64,000 nt of DNA, from contig JXTB01000001.1 of assembly GCA_002914805.1 (NCBI GenBank), positions 1,370,525 through 1,434,524 on the forward strand, written 5' to 3'. This DNA is from Parasponia andersonii (Eukaryota; Streptophyta; Magnoliopsida; Rosales; Cannabaceae). A program made the position numbers and the translations under genes. Each line of letters starts with the position of its first letter. The first letter of the stretch is position 1. The notes under the pieces are model-generated. The model was not told the DNA's origin. It was given only the letters and a program-made list of their open reading frames with translations, and searched no databases. Of this stretch, positions 45,653 to 57,143 are shown piece by piece.

Positions 45653-48237
45653 ATGAAGAAATTTGAAAACGAAGCAGTAGTGGTTCGAACCAGGCCAAAA
45701 GCTCGAGAAGTAAGCTCTCGGTTTCTATCACCAACCTCAAAGTCTTCGCTCGAAATCGGAAACCCATCGCCGACTCGAGGCCTTTCACCGGTCCGGCGAA
45801 AACCCGGTTCGTCTTTCGCCGAAACCGGAAAGAACCGGGCTCAGCTCGATGGCTCGGGCTCCCTGCGTGGACTCTGGCCTTCGTCGATTACTACTACTAC
45901 TACCGCTTCTTCTTCTTTGGATTCAGCCAATAAGATTGATACTTTGGCTGATCATCTGGGAAATGAGAGGCTTAATGATCTCCTTCTCGAGAGAAAGAGC
46001 TCTGGTTTTCTCGACAGACAGAGGAGTAGTTCGAGAGAGTTTAGTAGGTACGAGAATGATAAAGAGAGTACCAAAGAAAATCATAGGCCTATTCTTGGAG
46101 GGTCAATGAGATATACAGGGAGTAGTTCACGGTTTTCCGGGAAGCTTTCTTCTTCGTCTTCTTCAAATAAGTTCTTTAGTACTAGTTCTGATGTAGCTCC
46201 TGGAAGATTTTCCGTGGATGAAAATGCTTTGCATCAGAAACCATCTCGACGAATGTCGGATAGTTTTACCGGAGCTTCCGACCCGGGACTCGAATACGGT
46301 GATGCTTATTCGGGTATGGATTTCGGGTCGCCGTCGGATATGGGGAAGAGTTCAAGAGTCAGGAGATCAGGCGTTGAAGTTTCTTCTAAGTACATGAACG
46401 ACATTGGAACAAGGACTAGAACAGGAAGTGCGGGTTCGAACATGTCGAATCCGGTGTCGTTGGATAGTTCTCCGAGGTTGGGAAGACTTAGCATTAAGAC
46501 CGCCATCAAAAGGGCTAATTCGCTTACGGCTGGATATGGAGGTGGAAAGTCCCAATGGGCTTTGTCACCGGGGAGGTCAGCGTCACCTTCCCTGTCTGTG
46601 GAGAGCAAAGGAAAATTGATGTCGTTTTCGAGTTTGAAGCCTCCTAATAGTTCCTCAACAACTAAAGGGGTTGAAAAGTTGCTCAACTTGGGTTTAGACT
46701 TGTTCAAGAGCAAGAAATCTTCGTCGTCGTCTTCTTCGAATTCAGCTTCTTCGAATTTGTTGCTGGGAGGGTACGGTACTACTGAGGCCAGTCATCAACT
46801 CCGGCTGCTTCATAACAGATTTATGCAGTGGCGTTATGCAAATGCCAGAGCTGATGCTGTGAATTCCAACATAGCTAATCACGTAGAGGTACTTAAAAAA
46901 AATAATATGAGGTCGTATATTTACTAAGTAGCACATGCTTTGGCTGCATTAAATTTATCAGTAGCATGTTTTGATTATATTGTTATGAGATGTGATTTTC
47001 AGGATTTTTTTCTGAGATGCTGTTTCCGTAGTGCCCTTTTTGTGGTTTTGATCCTAGTCCGGTTTTCGTGACATGTATCACAGAGCAATTTGTCATGTGC
47101 TTGGGATGTTCTAACAAAGTTGCAACATTCAGTGGTACAAAAAAGGCTACAGCTTCAGAAGGAAAAGCTTGACATGAAGCTTAACTTTATACTTCAATCT
47201 GAGGTCAGTAGCTAAGCAAATCTTATAATAATTTAAGTCAACCAAACCACAGGGTTTATAATTTGATTACATATAAATATAATGGATGTGTTTGAACTTT
47301 CTGAAGCTAAAGCTATTGGAGGCCTGGGGAGATATGGAAAGGCAGCACTTAGCCGCAGTTTCCACCACCAAAGAGTGCTTACATTCGGTTGTTTGCAGGG
47401 TACCCCTGATAGAAGGGGCAAAGGTATACATATCTATCTATATGGACCACACGGAAATCAAGTTCATTTTTGACCACTTCAGTAAATTTTTTCTGTCTTC
47501 TTTCTCATTTCTTGTCCATTTAATCAGATTTTCACACTTTGATACGTTAACTTAAGAATAGTTTCTTGTGTTTCGTATAGAATAATATGTAAACAGTAAT
47601 TGGGTGGATAGAAAATAAGACAAACAAATTAGATGGAAAATCTGCTTCGCTTATTTTAAGCTTAGTTTGCTAATGATATGAAGCTTGTAGGTCGATGTTC
47701 AATCAGCTTTGATCACATTCCGACATGCTTCAGATCTCACATCTGCAATTAGATCAACATTAACGTCCTTTTCTCCCTCGGTATGGTGCATTCTACTTTG
47801 TTAAGAGCTATCTATATAAATTTTTTCTTTCCCTTTGAACTCTTTTGGTATAAGAGCTATGAAAGACCTTAACATTGAAGCTGTTTTTCTCAACAGGCTG
47901 GGAAGACTGGTCCACTAATATCAGAATTAGCAGAGGTGGTTGCACAAGAAAGGTTGCTTCTGGAGGAATGTCTTGAACATTTTAGGACCATATCTATCTT
48001 AGAGGTAAATTAATGTTTAGCATGATAAATTTCAATTCCAAAATGAGTAACTTGTTTAATTTTTCATATGTAGGAGATTTTTTTCCGACTTTTTTCAGTC
48101 GAAAGCATTTTATTTATTTGTTCCCTTTTACTTCATGTGGACAGCTTAAAGAAAGACAATTGAAGTCTAGTGTGATGCAAATGGAGTTTTGGCAACAACA
48201 ACAACAACAGAAACAAGGACTGGCAATCAGTTCATGA
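45653..48237 (+). CDS. QWRF3: QWRF-motif protein (DUF566, AUGMIN8 family), QWRF3-like
   Basis: Six in-phase exons (45653-46888, 47084-47203, 47307-47423, 47691-47780, 47897-48004, 48145-48237) give 587 residues. The N-terminal 380 residues are Ser/Arg/Pro-rich and disordered, as expected of a microtubule-binding region. The family signature RFMQWRYANARAD sits near residue 395. The conserved C-terminal helical domain follows (KRLQLQKEKLDMKLNFIL, LEAWGDMERQHLAAVSTTKE, EVVAQERLLLEECLEHFRT). The C-terminus is Gln-rich. Family members bind microtubules, and AUG8 joins the augmin complex that nucleates microtubule branches. All splice sites are GT-AG. Its position directly after a GAUT10-like gene supports the QWRF3 choice over paralogues; the exact orthology is inference. 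Confidence 0.92.
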
Positions 48238-48976
48238 TCTTAAATGTTTAACAATGTTTGCATAATTATTTCTAAGTGGAGATTAGGAGAACGTCGCATA
48301 CTTCATACGACACTCTTCATAATATCTGCAGATTTTGATGTATATGAGATTTATAATCAGGCTATTTATATCGGGCAAGAGACTTATTTGTTATGAATTT
48401 ATGACCGTTTCCATTGGAATAATATAAAATAATTTTGTTGAGTCCTCTTCTTTAAATTGGAACTTATGAAAATTTTCTCAATAATATATCTTTATGTTTG
48501 AATATTATATATATACGGTCACATTGACTTTCTCATCGAGTACATGTCACTGTTTTATATGAGCTGATATACCATTTATTTCCAGCGTGTTAATATTGGA
48601 TTATTGTGCTAGCAGCGTGGACTTTGTTATAACCGCTTTTGTCTGCATTTGACATTTCTGATTGAAAGGATTATACCCTGATGAGCTGAGTATAAACATC
48701 CTCTTATCGGTTTCTTCTCTGCAGTCTCCCAGAAACTACTTTTTCCTGATATATGAAGTAGGAGGTACAAAGCTTCTTCTTGGTGCAACTCAGCCCAATT
48801 CCTATGGTGTATGGTTTCTTGAAGGGATTTTGAGAAGAGTTCACCTGAAAAGGTTTGGTAGATCTTTGTGTGCGCAGGAGAGATTCTTGAGTATTTGAGC
48901 TGAAGGGAGTTCAAGCTTCGTTGGATTAAGGGGATCTTGAACCAATGTTGTTGTCTCGAATCATTCACAGAGAGGG

Positions 48977-49008
<32 letters not shown>

Positions 49009-49412
49009 AAACACAACGGCGTCTAGAAGGGAGTTCTAGTTTTGTTTATATTTAAGACCATTAATTGTATCTTATTAGAAGGGAGTTCTAGTTTTGTTTA
49101 TATTTAAGATCATTAATTGTATCTTATTATTGCTTTATGAATTTTTCCATAGCTCATGGATGTAGACACTTGTGTCTCCTTTCTTATTGCTTGCTTGATA
49201 TGAGTTCTTAATAAATTAATCTCCTAAGATGGTAACATTGATTAAAATTTATTAACCCAATAAATTTCAAAGAACGGAATATTGTCACAATGCAGCCAAA
49301 TTTAAGGGGAATCTAGCTCAAAATAATTATTGTGATGTTGTTCTTTTTTTACGCGTGAAAAAGAGAGTGCTTCTTGTATTATGTTTCATTTATATATATA
49401 TATATATATAGA
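48238..49412. other. QWRF 3' flank with poly-A run and tandem duplication
   Basis: No supported gene. A 30-base A run (48977-49006) and two 52-bp tandem units (49025-49128) are present. A 78-codon open frame at 48662-48898 matches nothing I recognise. With the A run downstream, this stretch could be a retroposed fragment, but I found no target duplication. Confidence 0.45.
49025..49128. repeat. tandem duplication, two 52-bp units
   Basis: The block agaagggagttctagttttg with its continuation repeats once with a single change, immediately after the A run. Confidence 0.85.
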
Positions 49413-49647
49413 GGTTGCCAATATGTATTTTTTTTTTAACCTATGGGTAGGTATTTTCTTTTTAGCCGTTGGATCACCATCTAATGGTGATCCAATGACT
49501 GTAATGAAGTGTATGAAAAGACGTGCATCATTAATGTTCTTTCTCTCTCTTACTTTTTACAATAAAAAAATGTGCATGCTAAATTTTCATTAGCCAAATT
49601 GATACCTATGCATAGGTAAAAAAAAAAAAACCTATTGGATTGGTACC
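49413..49647 (-). mobile_element. MITE copy C, interrupted at its right end by a hAT element
   Basis: It begins ggttgccaatatgtatttt after a (TA)n tract and carries the family core in inverse orientation to copies A and B (gacgtgcatcattaatgttc, 49519-49538). The right border reads ctattggattggtacc and is cut by the hAT insertion at 49648. The (TA)n that should follow it reappears after the hAT element at 53845. Confidence 0.85.
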
Positions 49648-52600
49648 TAGGGATGACAATATAATCCACGGTTATGGGTATCCGTGGTTATCTGATCCGA
49701 ACGAATAGGAGAAAAACCGTTTAAATGGGGAAAACGATCGGGGTGGGGAATAACCGTCCCGCCTAAATATGAGTATGGTGCGGATACGATATTAGCGTAA
49801 TCCGCTCCGTACCCGCCCCAATATATATATACCTATAATAAATTTTTATATATTTTTTTAGCTATATATGTCCTATATTTTTGTAAAAAAATAATTTCAT
49901 ATATTACCAGCCTGAAATATTAAAGATTGTACAATTAATTTTATTCATTCAAAACAGTCTTTAATGAATTTTGTATATTTTTTTAGATATTCGTATCATA
50001 TATTTTTAAAAAGAATTCATATATTATCTTCTTGGAATATTAAAGATTGCACGATTGCACGATTCTTTCTTATTCTTTCAAAATGGTCTATTAGTCTTTA
50101 ATGATTTCTTTCTTAAAATCCACATCTGATTAGTGATTAGATAGAAGTCCAAAAGCCTTTTTTCCGAAAAAATACCAAATGATATATCACAGATTGTTGT
50201 TTACTCATCTATATATACACTATTTCTTTTGTATTTTCTAATTCTAATCTTTATTTTCCTTTTTACCAATAAAGGCTTCCATAAAATGGTGATTCGATGA
50301 AGTTTTTTGCTGTTGCTCACTAGCCATTATTCTCCGGTAATGTTTATTACTTTTCTTTCCTAGTTTATGTGATTATTTTTGCTATTTTTTAAAATATTTT
50401 TACCTCATTTAAATCTTAGGCTTTTAGATTGGGTTTGTTTTGATTTCTTTGTTGAGGATAATTAGAAGTCTATATATTTCTTGATAGATTTGTGATCTTT
50501 TTGAATATGATATATATATATATATATTTGCGTTTAAATATATGCTAATTAAATCTGAACTCAAATATTATTATGAGTAATATTTAAACCAAGAGAACCT
50601 AATATTTTATTTTTTCAGAAAAAAAATTGAAAAACATATATCATTCTTTTTTTTTTCAATTATGTTTAAACAGAGTACCTTTTAAATTACAAAAGCTTAT
50701 TTATCTTTCTGTTTATTCTTTTCTCCCCTAAGAAAGAAAGAGAGCAAAACGTGCACTACTCAAACAAAAGAAGCACATAAGTATCCTCGTCACAAACTCT
50801 TTAAGATCTTACACACATATATATATTGAATTCTTAATGAGTTTATATTCTAAATATTATGTTTTTTCTCGTTATTATGTTTTTTTTTTTGTTGTGTTTA
50901 AATATCTTCCAAAATTGAACCAAAGTATTATTATTATTGCAGGATATTTTTACTAAGTTGATATATCTTCTCAACTAGAGATGGAATCCGGAAGTAATAT
51001 TCCATTAGTGAATCTTGATATTGAAGGTGAAAAACAAAGCAAAGAAGCCAATGGTACTGAGTTAAATGGAAGTGCACCATTATCAACACTACTTGGTCAA
51101 ATTAAACTTGAAAGTCCTACAAATACATCTATGAAAGAGGTTCCAAGAAAGAAAAATCAATCAATTGTATGGAAACATTTCCAAAAACAAAAAATTGATG
51201 GAGCAATGAAGGCTATTTGCAACTATTGTCAAAAGAAATTAGGAGCAGAACCTGAGAATGGGACAACACACTTGCATGAGCACTTGAAGAGATGCCCTTT
51301 ACGGAGACAAAGAGATATTAGGCAATCAATGTTAAATCCTAATACGAAGAATGACAGTGGAAAAGTTGTACTTGAGAGTTATGATTTTGACCCTGAAGTT
51401 TCAAGAGAAAAACTAGGAAACATGATAATCCTCCATGAGTATCCTCTTTCAATGGTTGAGCATGAGGGGTTCAGAGACTACTCAAATAGTCTTCAACCAT
51501 TGTTTAAGGTAATCTTTCGTAATACCATTAGAGCTGATATCCTAAAAAAATATGAAACTGAGAAGGAAAAGATAATGAAGCTGTTGGAAAATAATCGTAA
51601 TAGAATTTCTATTACTACAGATATGTGGACTGCCTCCAACCAAAAAAAAGTATGTATAATTGTGACAGCGCATTGGATTGATAACTCTTGGATTTTACAA
51701 AGTCGAATTATGAAGTACAACATTTAATTTATTTTTGTGTAACTTTTATTTTATGTATTTTGATATAGAAAGTTATATATATATTTCATTATTTTATAAC
51801 AAATTTCTTATATGTATATATATATGTCTAATATCTTAGGTTTATCTATGTGCTATGCCCATATAATGCTGAAATAATTTCTGAAGTATTGGTTGAGTAT
51901 TTATTAGATTGGAATGTCGATCGTAAATTGTCCACTCTAACCGTAGACAATTGTACAACTAATGATTCTATCATTCCTCAAATGAAAGAGAAGTTACTCA
52001 AGAGTTCTCTCTTATTGGGTGGAAAATTATTTCATATGCATTGTTGCGCACATATCTTGAACTTAATAGTGAAGGATGGGCTGTTTTTATTTGATGCTGG
52101 TATCGAGAGAATCCGCACTAGTGTAGCTTATTAGACAGCAACACCAAAGAGGTTAGAAAAGTTTCAAGAAACTGCTCGTCAACTAAACATTCCATGCACT
52201 AAGGTATTATCACTTGATTGCTTGACTAGGTGGAATTCGATATATTTAATGCTTAGTACTGCATTCATTTACAAGGATTGTTTTGCTCGTTTGAAATTAT
52301 GAGAATCAACCTATAAATCTTTGCCTCTTGACGAAGATTGGGTTTTGGCAAAAGATATTTCCAAAAAATTAAAATTATTTTATCATATGACAAAATTGTT
52401 TTCTAGATCTAAATATCCCATAGTAAATATTTACTTTCCTAAGTTTTGTGAAATTAAAATGTCAATTGATGAGTGGCTCATATCAAGCTGTGACTATATC
52501 AAGGAAATGGCAAAAAGAATGAATGAGAAATTTTTAAAGTATTAGGATGCAATTCATGGTTTAATGGCTATTGCAACTGTTTTAGATCCAAGGTATAAGA

Positions 52601-53835
52601 TGAAGTTGATCGAATATTACTTTCCTCAGATTTATGGAATCGAGTCTTCATTACAAATTATTAGAGTTCGTAACATCACCTACGAGTTGGTGAAAGAGTA
52701 TCAATTGACATTTAGTCAAGATGAACAAAGCTTTTCAAATACTTTTGTTCAAGCTTCTCAACTAAATGTTACTTATGATACATATATGGATCCTTTGCAA
52801 GACTATAATCTGTTTGTTAGTAATACTACCACTCAAGACAATTATAAGTCAGAGCTAAATAAGTATTTGGAGGAGCCTGTCTTATCAAGGAATTCTGAGT
52901 TTGACATACTAGCATGGTGGAAGACAAATGGAATCAAGTATCCTATTTTGCAAATAATTGCTAGAGATATTTTGGCCATTCCTATGACGACTGTTGCTTC
53001 TGAATCCACTTTCAGTACTGGTGGTAGAGTTGACATCGTAGTAGACTTCATCAAAAAACTTTGGAGGCTTTGATTTGTACTCAAGATTGGATTTTAAATG
53101 GAAAACAAGGTAAACATTCATACAATTTCTCTATTAAAGTTACTTTACTTTTTTTTTTAAATCATTGTATTATCATTTTATTCAACCTTTTACCAGGTGG
53201 ACGCTCAAGTTTTCCACAAGATCAAGATCACTGTGGTGAAGAGATAAATAATCTATAATTTGTTGTTTATGCTTATTGCTTAATATAACATGTTGAATTA
53301 AATTTTAAATTGCTTAATTTTTATTCTTTAGGATCTATGCAATTATGATCTAGACTAAAAGCTTAGAGCTGAAGAAAAATCAAAAGATCATAACTCAACA
53401 TGGTGATGGAGATCACATATGTCATTTGTGTTTTTATTTGAAACTTGTCAATTTAGTCGTTATGCTACTATATATTATTAAAGACTTTTTATTGGCTTTG
53501 TATTTTGATTAATGAATTTTGAGACATGTTCTTATATATTAAACTTTTAGAATTTGAGATTATGTAGTACATTATTTCTATTTTTGTGTTAAGCCAATTA
53601 TGAGAAACAAAATTTTTGTTACATAGTATCACTTTTTGGTTTTTTTTTTTTTTTCATTAGTATTATAATAGGTAATGGTTAACTATGGATTTCTCCGTTA
53701 CCCTTTAGTTAATCCCCGCACTGTACCCGTCTCCAAAAAAATGGATAATGGGGCGGGTATGGTATTGTAGTTAACATGTGGGGATGGGGATGATAATTTA
53801 AAAATCGTCCCCGATCCGCCCCATTACCATTCCTA
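49648..53835 (+). mobile_element. hAT transposon with BED-type transposase remnant
   Basis: The termini are tagggatgacaat (49648) and the inverted attaccattccta (53823-53835). Flanking 8-bp copies are ttggtacc (49640-49647) and ttggtgcc (53836-53843), seven of eight matching. Both sub-terminal regions are rich in ccgccccg/ggggcggg-type strings, a common hAT feature. The transposase gene lies inside on the plus strand. At 4.19 kb it has the size of a full element but the transposase is broken, so it is not autonomous. It is inserted in the end of MITE copy C. Confidence 0.9.
50981..53258 (+). pseudogene. hAT transposase (BED zinc finger, hAT C-terminal domain), broken
   Basis: Exon 1 (50981-51714) encodes an acidic start, then a BED finger (SIVWKHFQKQKIDGAMKAIC, NYCQKKLG, HLHEHLKRC) and the start of the catalytic core (ITTDMWTASNQKKVCIIVTA). 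A 125-bp intron (51715-51839) joins in frame to FIYVLCPYNAE, VDNCTTNDSI, HMHCCAHILNLIVKDGL, the DUF4413-like part (AIATVLDPRYKMKLIEYYFP) and the C-terminal dimerisation motif (IPMTTVASESTFSTGGRV). Stops occur at 52132 (TAG), 52300 (TGA) and 52543 (TAG). A frameshift near 53035 precedes ALICTQDW. The transposase would cut and paste its own element; this copy cannot be made in full. Confidence 0.9.
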
Positions 53836-53861
53836 TTGGTGCCCATATATATATATATATA

Positions 53862-54117
53862 GGTTGCCAATCCAATCCAATAGGTATTTTTTTTTTTATT
53901 ACCTATAAGTAAGTATTTTTTTTAGTCGTTGGATCACCATTGATTACTATCTAATGGTGATCGAATGGCTATAATAAAGTGCATGAAAAGACGTGCATCA
54001 TTAATGCTCTTTCTCTCTCTCATTTTTTATAATAAAAAAATGTGCATGCTAAATTTTTATTGGCCAAATTAATACATATGTCTAGGTAAAAAAAAGAAAT
54101 ACCTACTGGATTCGTGC

Positions 54118-54118
<1 letters not shown>
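53862..54118 (-). mobile_element. MITE copy D of the (TA)n-associated family
   Basis: It begins ggttgccaatccaatccaat and ends ctactggattcgtgcc, with (TA)n immediately before and after. The core is in the same orientation as copy C (aagacgtgcatcattaatgc). It was separated from copy C only by a (TA)n tract before the hAT insertion. Confidence 0.85.
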
Positions 54119-54149
<31 letters not shown>

Positions 54150-55769
54150 CTGGCTGCTCAATTTAATAAAATTAATAAAAGTTAAAAAGCTTCGATTACA
54201 ATATTAACAGAGGATTATAATTTTCAAACTCCTCAAAAGAAAAAACAAAAGGTGGATCACAAATACAATAATAGTAAGAATTGTGGGATACTATGATTCT
54301 TCAAAAGAATTAAATAACAAGAACTACTAGTAAATAATTGTCTTCATCTACTATTGAACTATGTTCTTGGCTGGTAGAGACTATAATTACAATGATAAAA
54401 GATATCCACATCTGCTGAAAAGAAAATTAACCTATAAGTATTATAGATTTAAATCAAAGAAAAACTTTCAGATTTAAGATCTAATAAATGAAATTTAAAA
54501 CTCACAGAGATCAAAAATCAGGTAGTACAAAATCTACACTAAAGTGATACTACAACTAGATTTAAATGGACTTATTAGAAAATTAAAAGAAAAAAGGAAA
54601 AATCATCATCCTTGAAAGAGATGGGAGGATAGGGAAAAATGAGGAAATGTCAGAGAATGAGATCAAAGTACTCCCTCTTCAGCCTCTTGTAAGAGCGACA
54701 ACAAAGTTTTTTGAGAGAAAAAAAAAATAAAGGATAAGGTCTTACGAGAGAGAAAGAGAGAGAGGTAGTGATTTCAACTATTCAATTGTTAATCTATTGT
54801 GTTTTGTTTTTGAAGGGATTTTTTTTAATTATGAAAAATATTTCAGTATGTTTTCAAAACTACTAAAACTGTTATTTTATTAAGCAAATCGATAGAAATG
54901 ATATGTATGTTTAATACTGAAATCAGTAAAATGACACTGCTATTTTCTTCAATTAAAAAAATGCCTGTTTGAACCAACTCTATGAACATTTAGGAAGGAA
55001 ACGCATTCCTATTAATAATCATATCTTTATCTGGTCCGGATAAGGCTTATGCCTTGTGGGATCTAGAACTGATCTCTTGCTCTTTGTTCTATAATCCAAG
55101 GATGTAGAATATGGATTATTGGAGCTTCAGAAATGTAATAAGTTTTGGGTTAAGTGCCAATAATAATAATAATTCATAGAAAACAATTTTAGTAGTATCT
55201 TTTATGTTTTTTTTAATCGCTAAAGAAGGAATCGAAATCAAATATATTTTATTTCTATTGATAAATACTTAAAATTTATTAAAAATAACTTAAAATAGTC
55301 AATAAAAATCACCTAATTTATACACAAAAATATATACATTTGTAAATATCTAATATCTCAAATGTGGACGTACAATTATGTACAAACCAAAATATGAGGT
55401 TCAAAAATACAGAAAGATCGTAATTTAAGATATTTTTTATAACTGACCCTAAAGGTTTTTTGTCAAGGGAGAAAATGCAAGAAAGAAAAACAATGTGCCA
55501 TTCCATTAAAGAATGTGTTTATTTGGGGACCGTTATGAAAATTGGGGATACATTGGGATTAAAACTGAATTACCCGAAATGAAACGCCAAGTGTGAAATT
55601 AGGAATTTTCTTGACGGTGCCGTTTAGATCTCTTAAACCCGTAGAGTCCGTCCGCACTGAGAACTTGGCCGTTTTAATCAACAGCATCGGCTCTAGTTCT
55701 CACTTCTCAGTCCCCTCCTCCTTCTCTCGCTCGAAAACCCTCGACTCTAGAGTAGGCTCAGCGATATCC
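54119..55769. other. intergenic region before the small mitochondrial-type gene
   Basis: (TA)n to 54147, then AT-rich sequence with no coding resemblance. A GA-rich stretch lies at about 54740-54765. From about 55570 the composition rises in GC and becomes pyrimidine-rich (cccctcctccttctctcgct, 55711-55730), fitting the leader of the gene starting at 55770. Confidence 0.5.
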
Positions 55770-57111
55770 ATGGCTACATTAGCAGCGGCTGTAGCTCGCC
55801 AAGTCGCAGCTCTCAGTCGAGTCTCTACTCCGAGGACCTCTTTGCAAGCCGCTAATCTAGTTCATCGGCGTGGTCTAGCCGGCGCTGCAGGCAAAATCCC
55901 ATAACCCCATATTTCTCTTCTTTACATACTCTTTGTTCCTGATCTTTATTTGTTCTATCCAAATCTGAAATCCTTGTTGTTTATTTTCGATAATTATATT
56001 TTTTTTCGTCCCCAAAAAACTTGGGACCAAAAGAATACAGAAGTTTTACCCTTTTATAACTAGAAAAAGGTTTTTGCCTAAATTATATGAATCCGATTAG
56101 TTTTTTTTTTTTTTTTTTGTTGATTTTATTCGAGTGGGAATTTAGAAATAAAGGGTTGTAATTGTTTTATTGATTGGTGCAATCTTGACTCTTTTGGGAT
56201 TTTGCAGATCACCATGGGCCCCCAAGGGTTAACTTCTGGCAAGACCCATTGAGCCCTTCTAAATGGAAGGAAGAGCATGTAAGATTTTTATTTTATTTTT
56301 TGCTGGTTTTTCACCAAGATGATTGGATAATTAATAACATTGTGTTAGAACTTTTTTTCTTCATAAATAAAATTAGAATTTCAAGGCTTTGATTTGCCTC
56401 TAGAATCTGTTGTTGTTCTAGCTATTCTTATTGTTTTTATTTATCTTCATCTCACAAGTTATCTTTGTTATTGTTGCTGTGGTTTAAACTTTATCTGAAC
56501 TGGGCTTCAGCCACCGGGGCATGTTAACTAATTTGTAATGAGAAGAATTTTTTTAAAAAAAATAAAGGGAGTTAAAAGAAGAAGAAGAAGAAAAAGAAGA
56601 AGAAGAAGAAGTGTTTGGAGAGAAATGAATGAAACAAAAATTGATCGAATTATGTAAATGATGTATCAAAATTTGTTTTCTATATGTGTAAGTAAACACA
56701 TGAATAGATGGGAAAGGAAAACACTTCCGTTATTCCCATTCTCTTTATTGCCTATCACGGATTAGTAGAAATGACCTTGATATAATATTTATTTAACCAT
56801 CCAAAGTCCAGGCTAGTGAAACTTCATTGTCAGTAATGTCTGATGGTAATGGATTTTGATGAGTATGATGCTCTCTGTCTAGTTTTGCATTTCAATACTT
56901 TATTTTGCATTTTGGTAAACTGAAAGAAGTAGTTGTCCTTAAAATGTATTAGCCTATTTTTTAAGAAAGCAACATGATGCATGGAACATGTTCTGACTGG
57001 ATCGTTTTTAAGTTATTTTGGTTTCAAATTACAATCTACTATTCAGTTATGTTAATTCTTATACGTCTTGAATGTTCTTTAATCTTTTGTAAATATTTTT
57101 TTTTGTCTTCC

Positions 57112-57143
<32 letters not shown>

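Noticed and set aside
46306-46713. A 135-codon minus-strand frame inside the first QWRF exon
   Set aside because: Mirror of a Ser-rich coding exon; no independent support.
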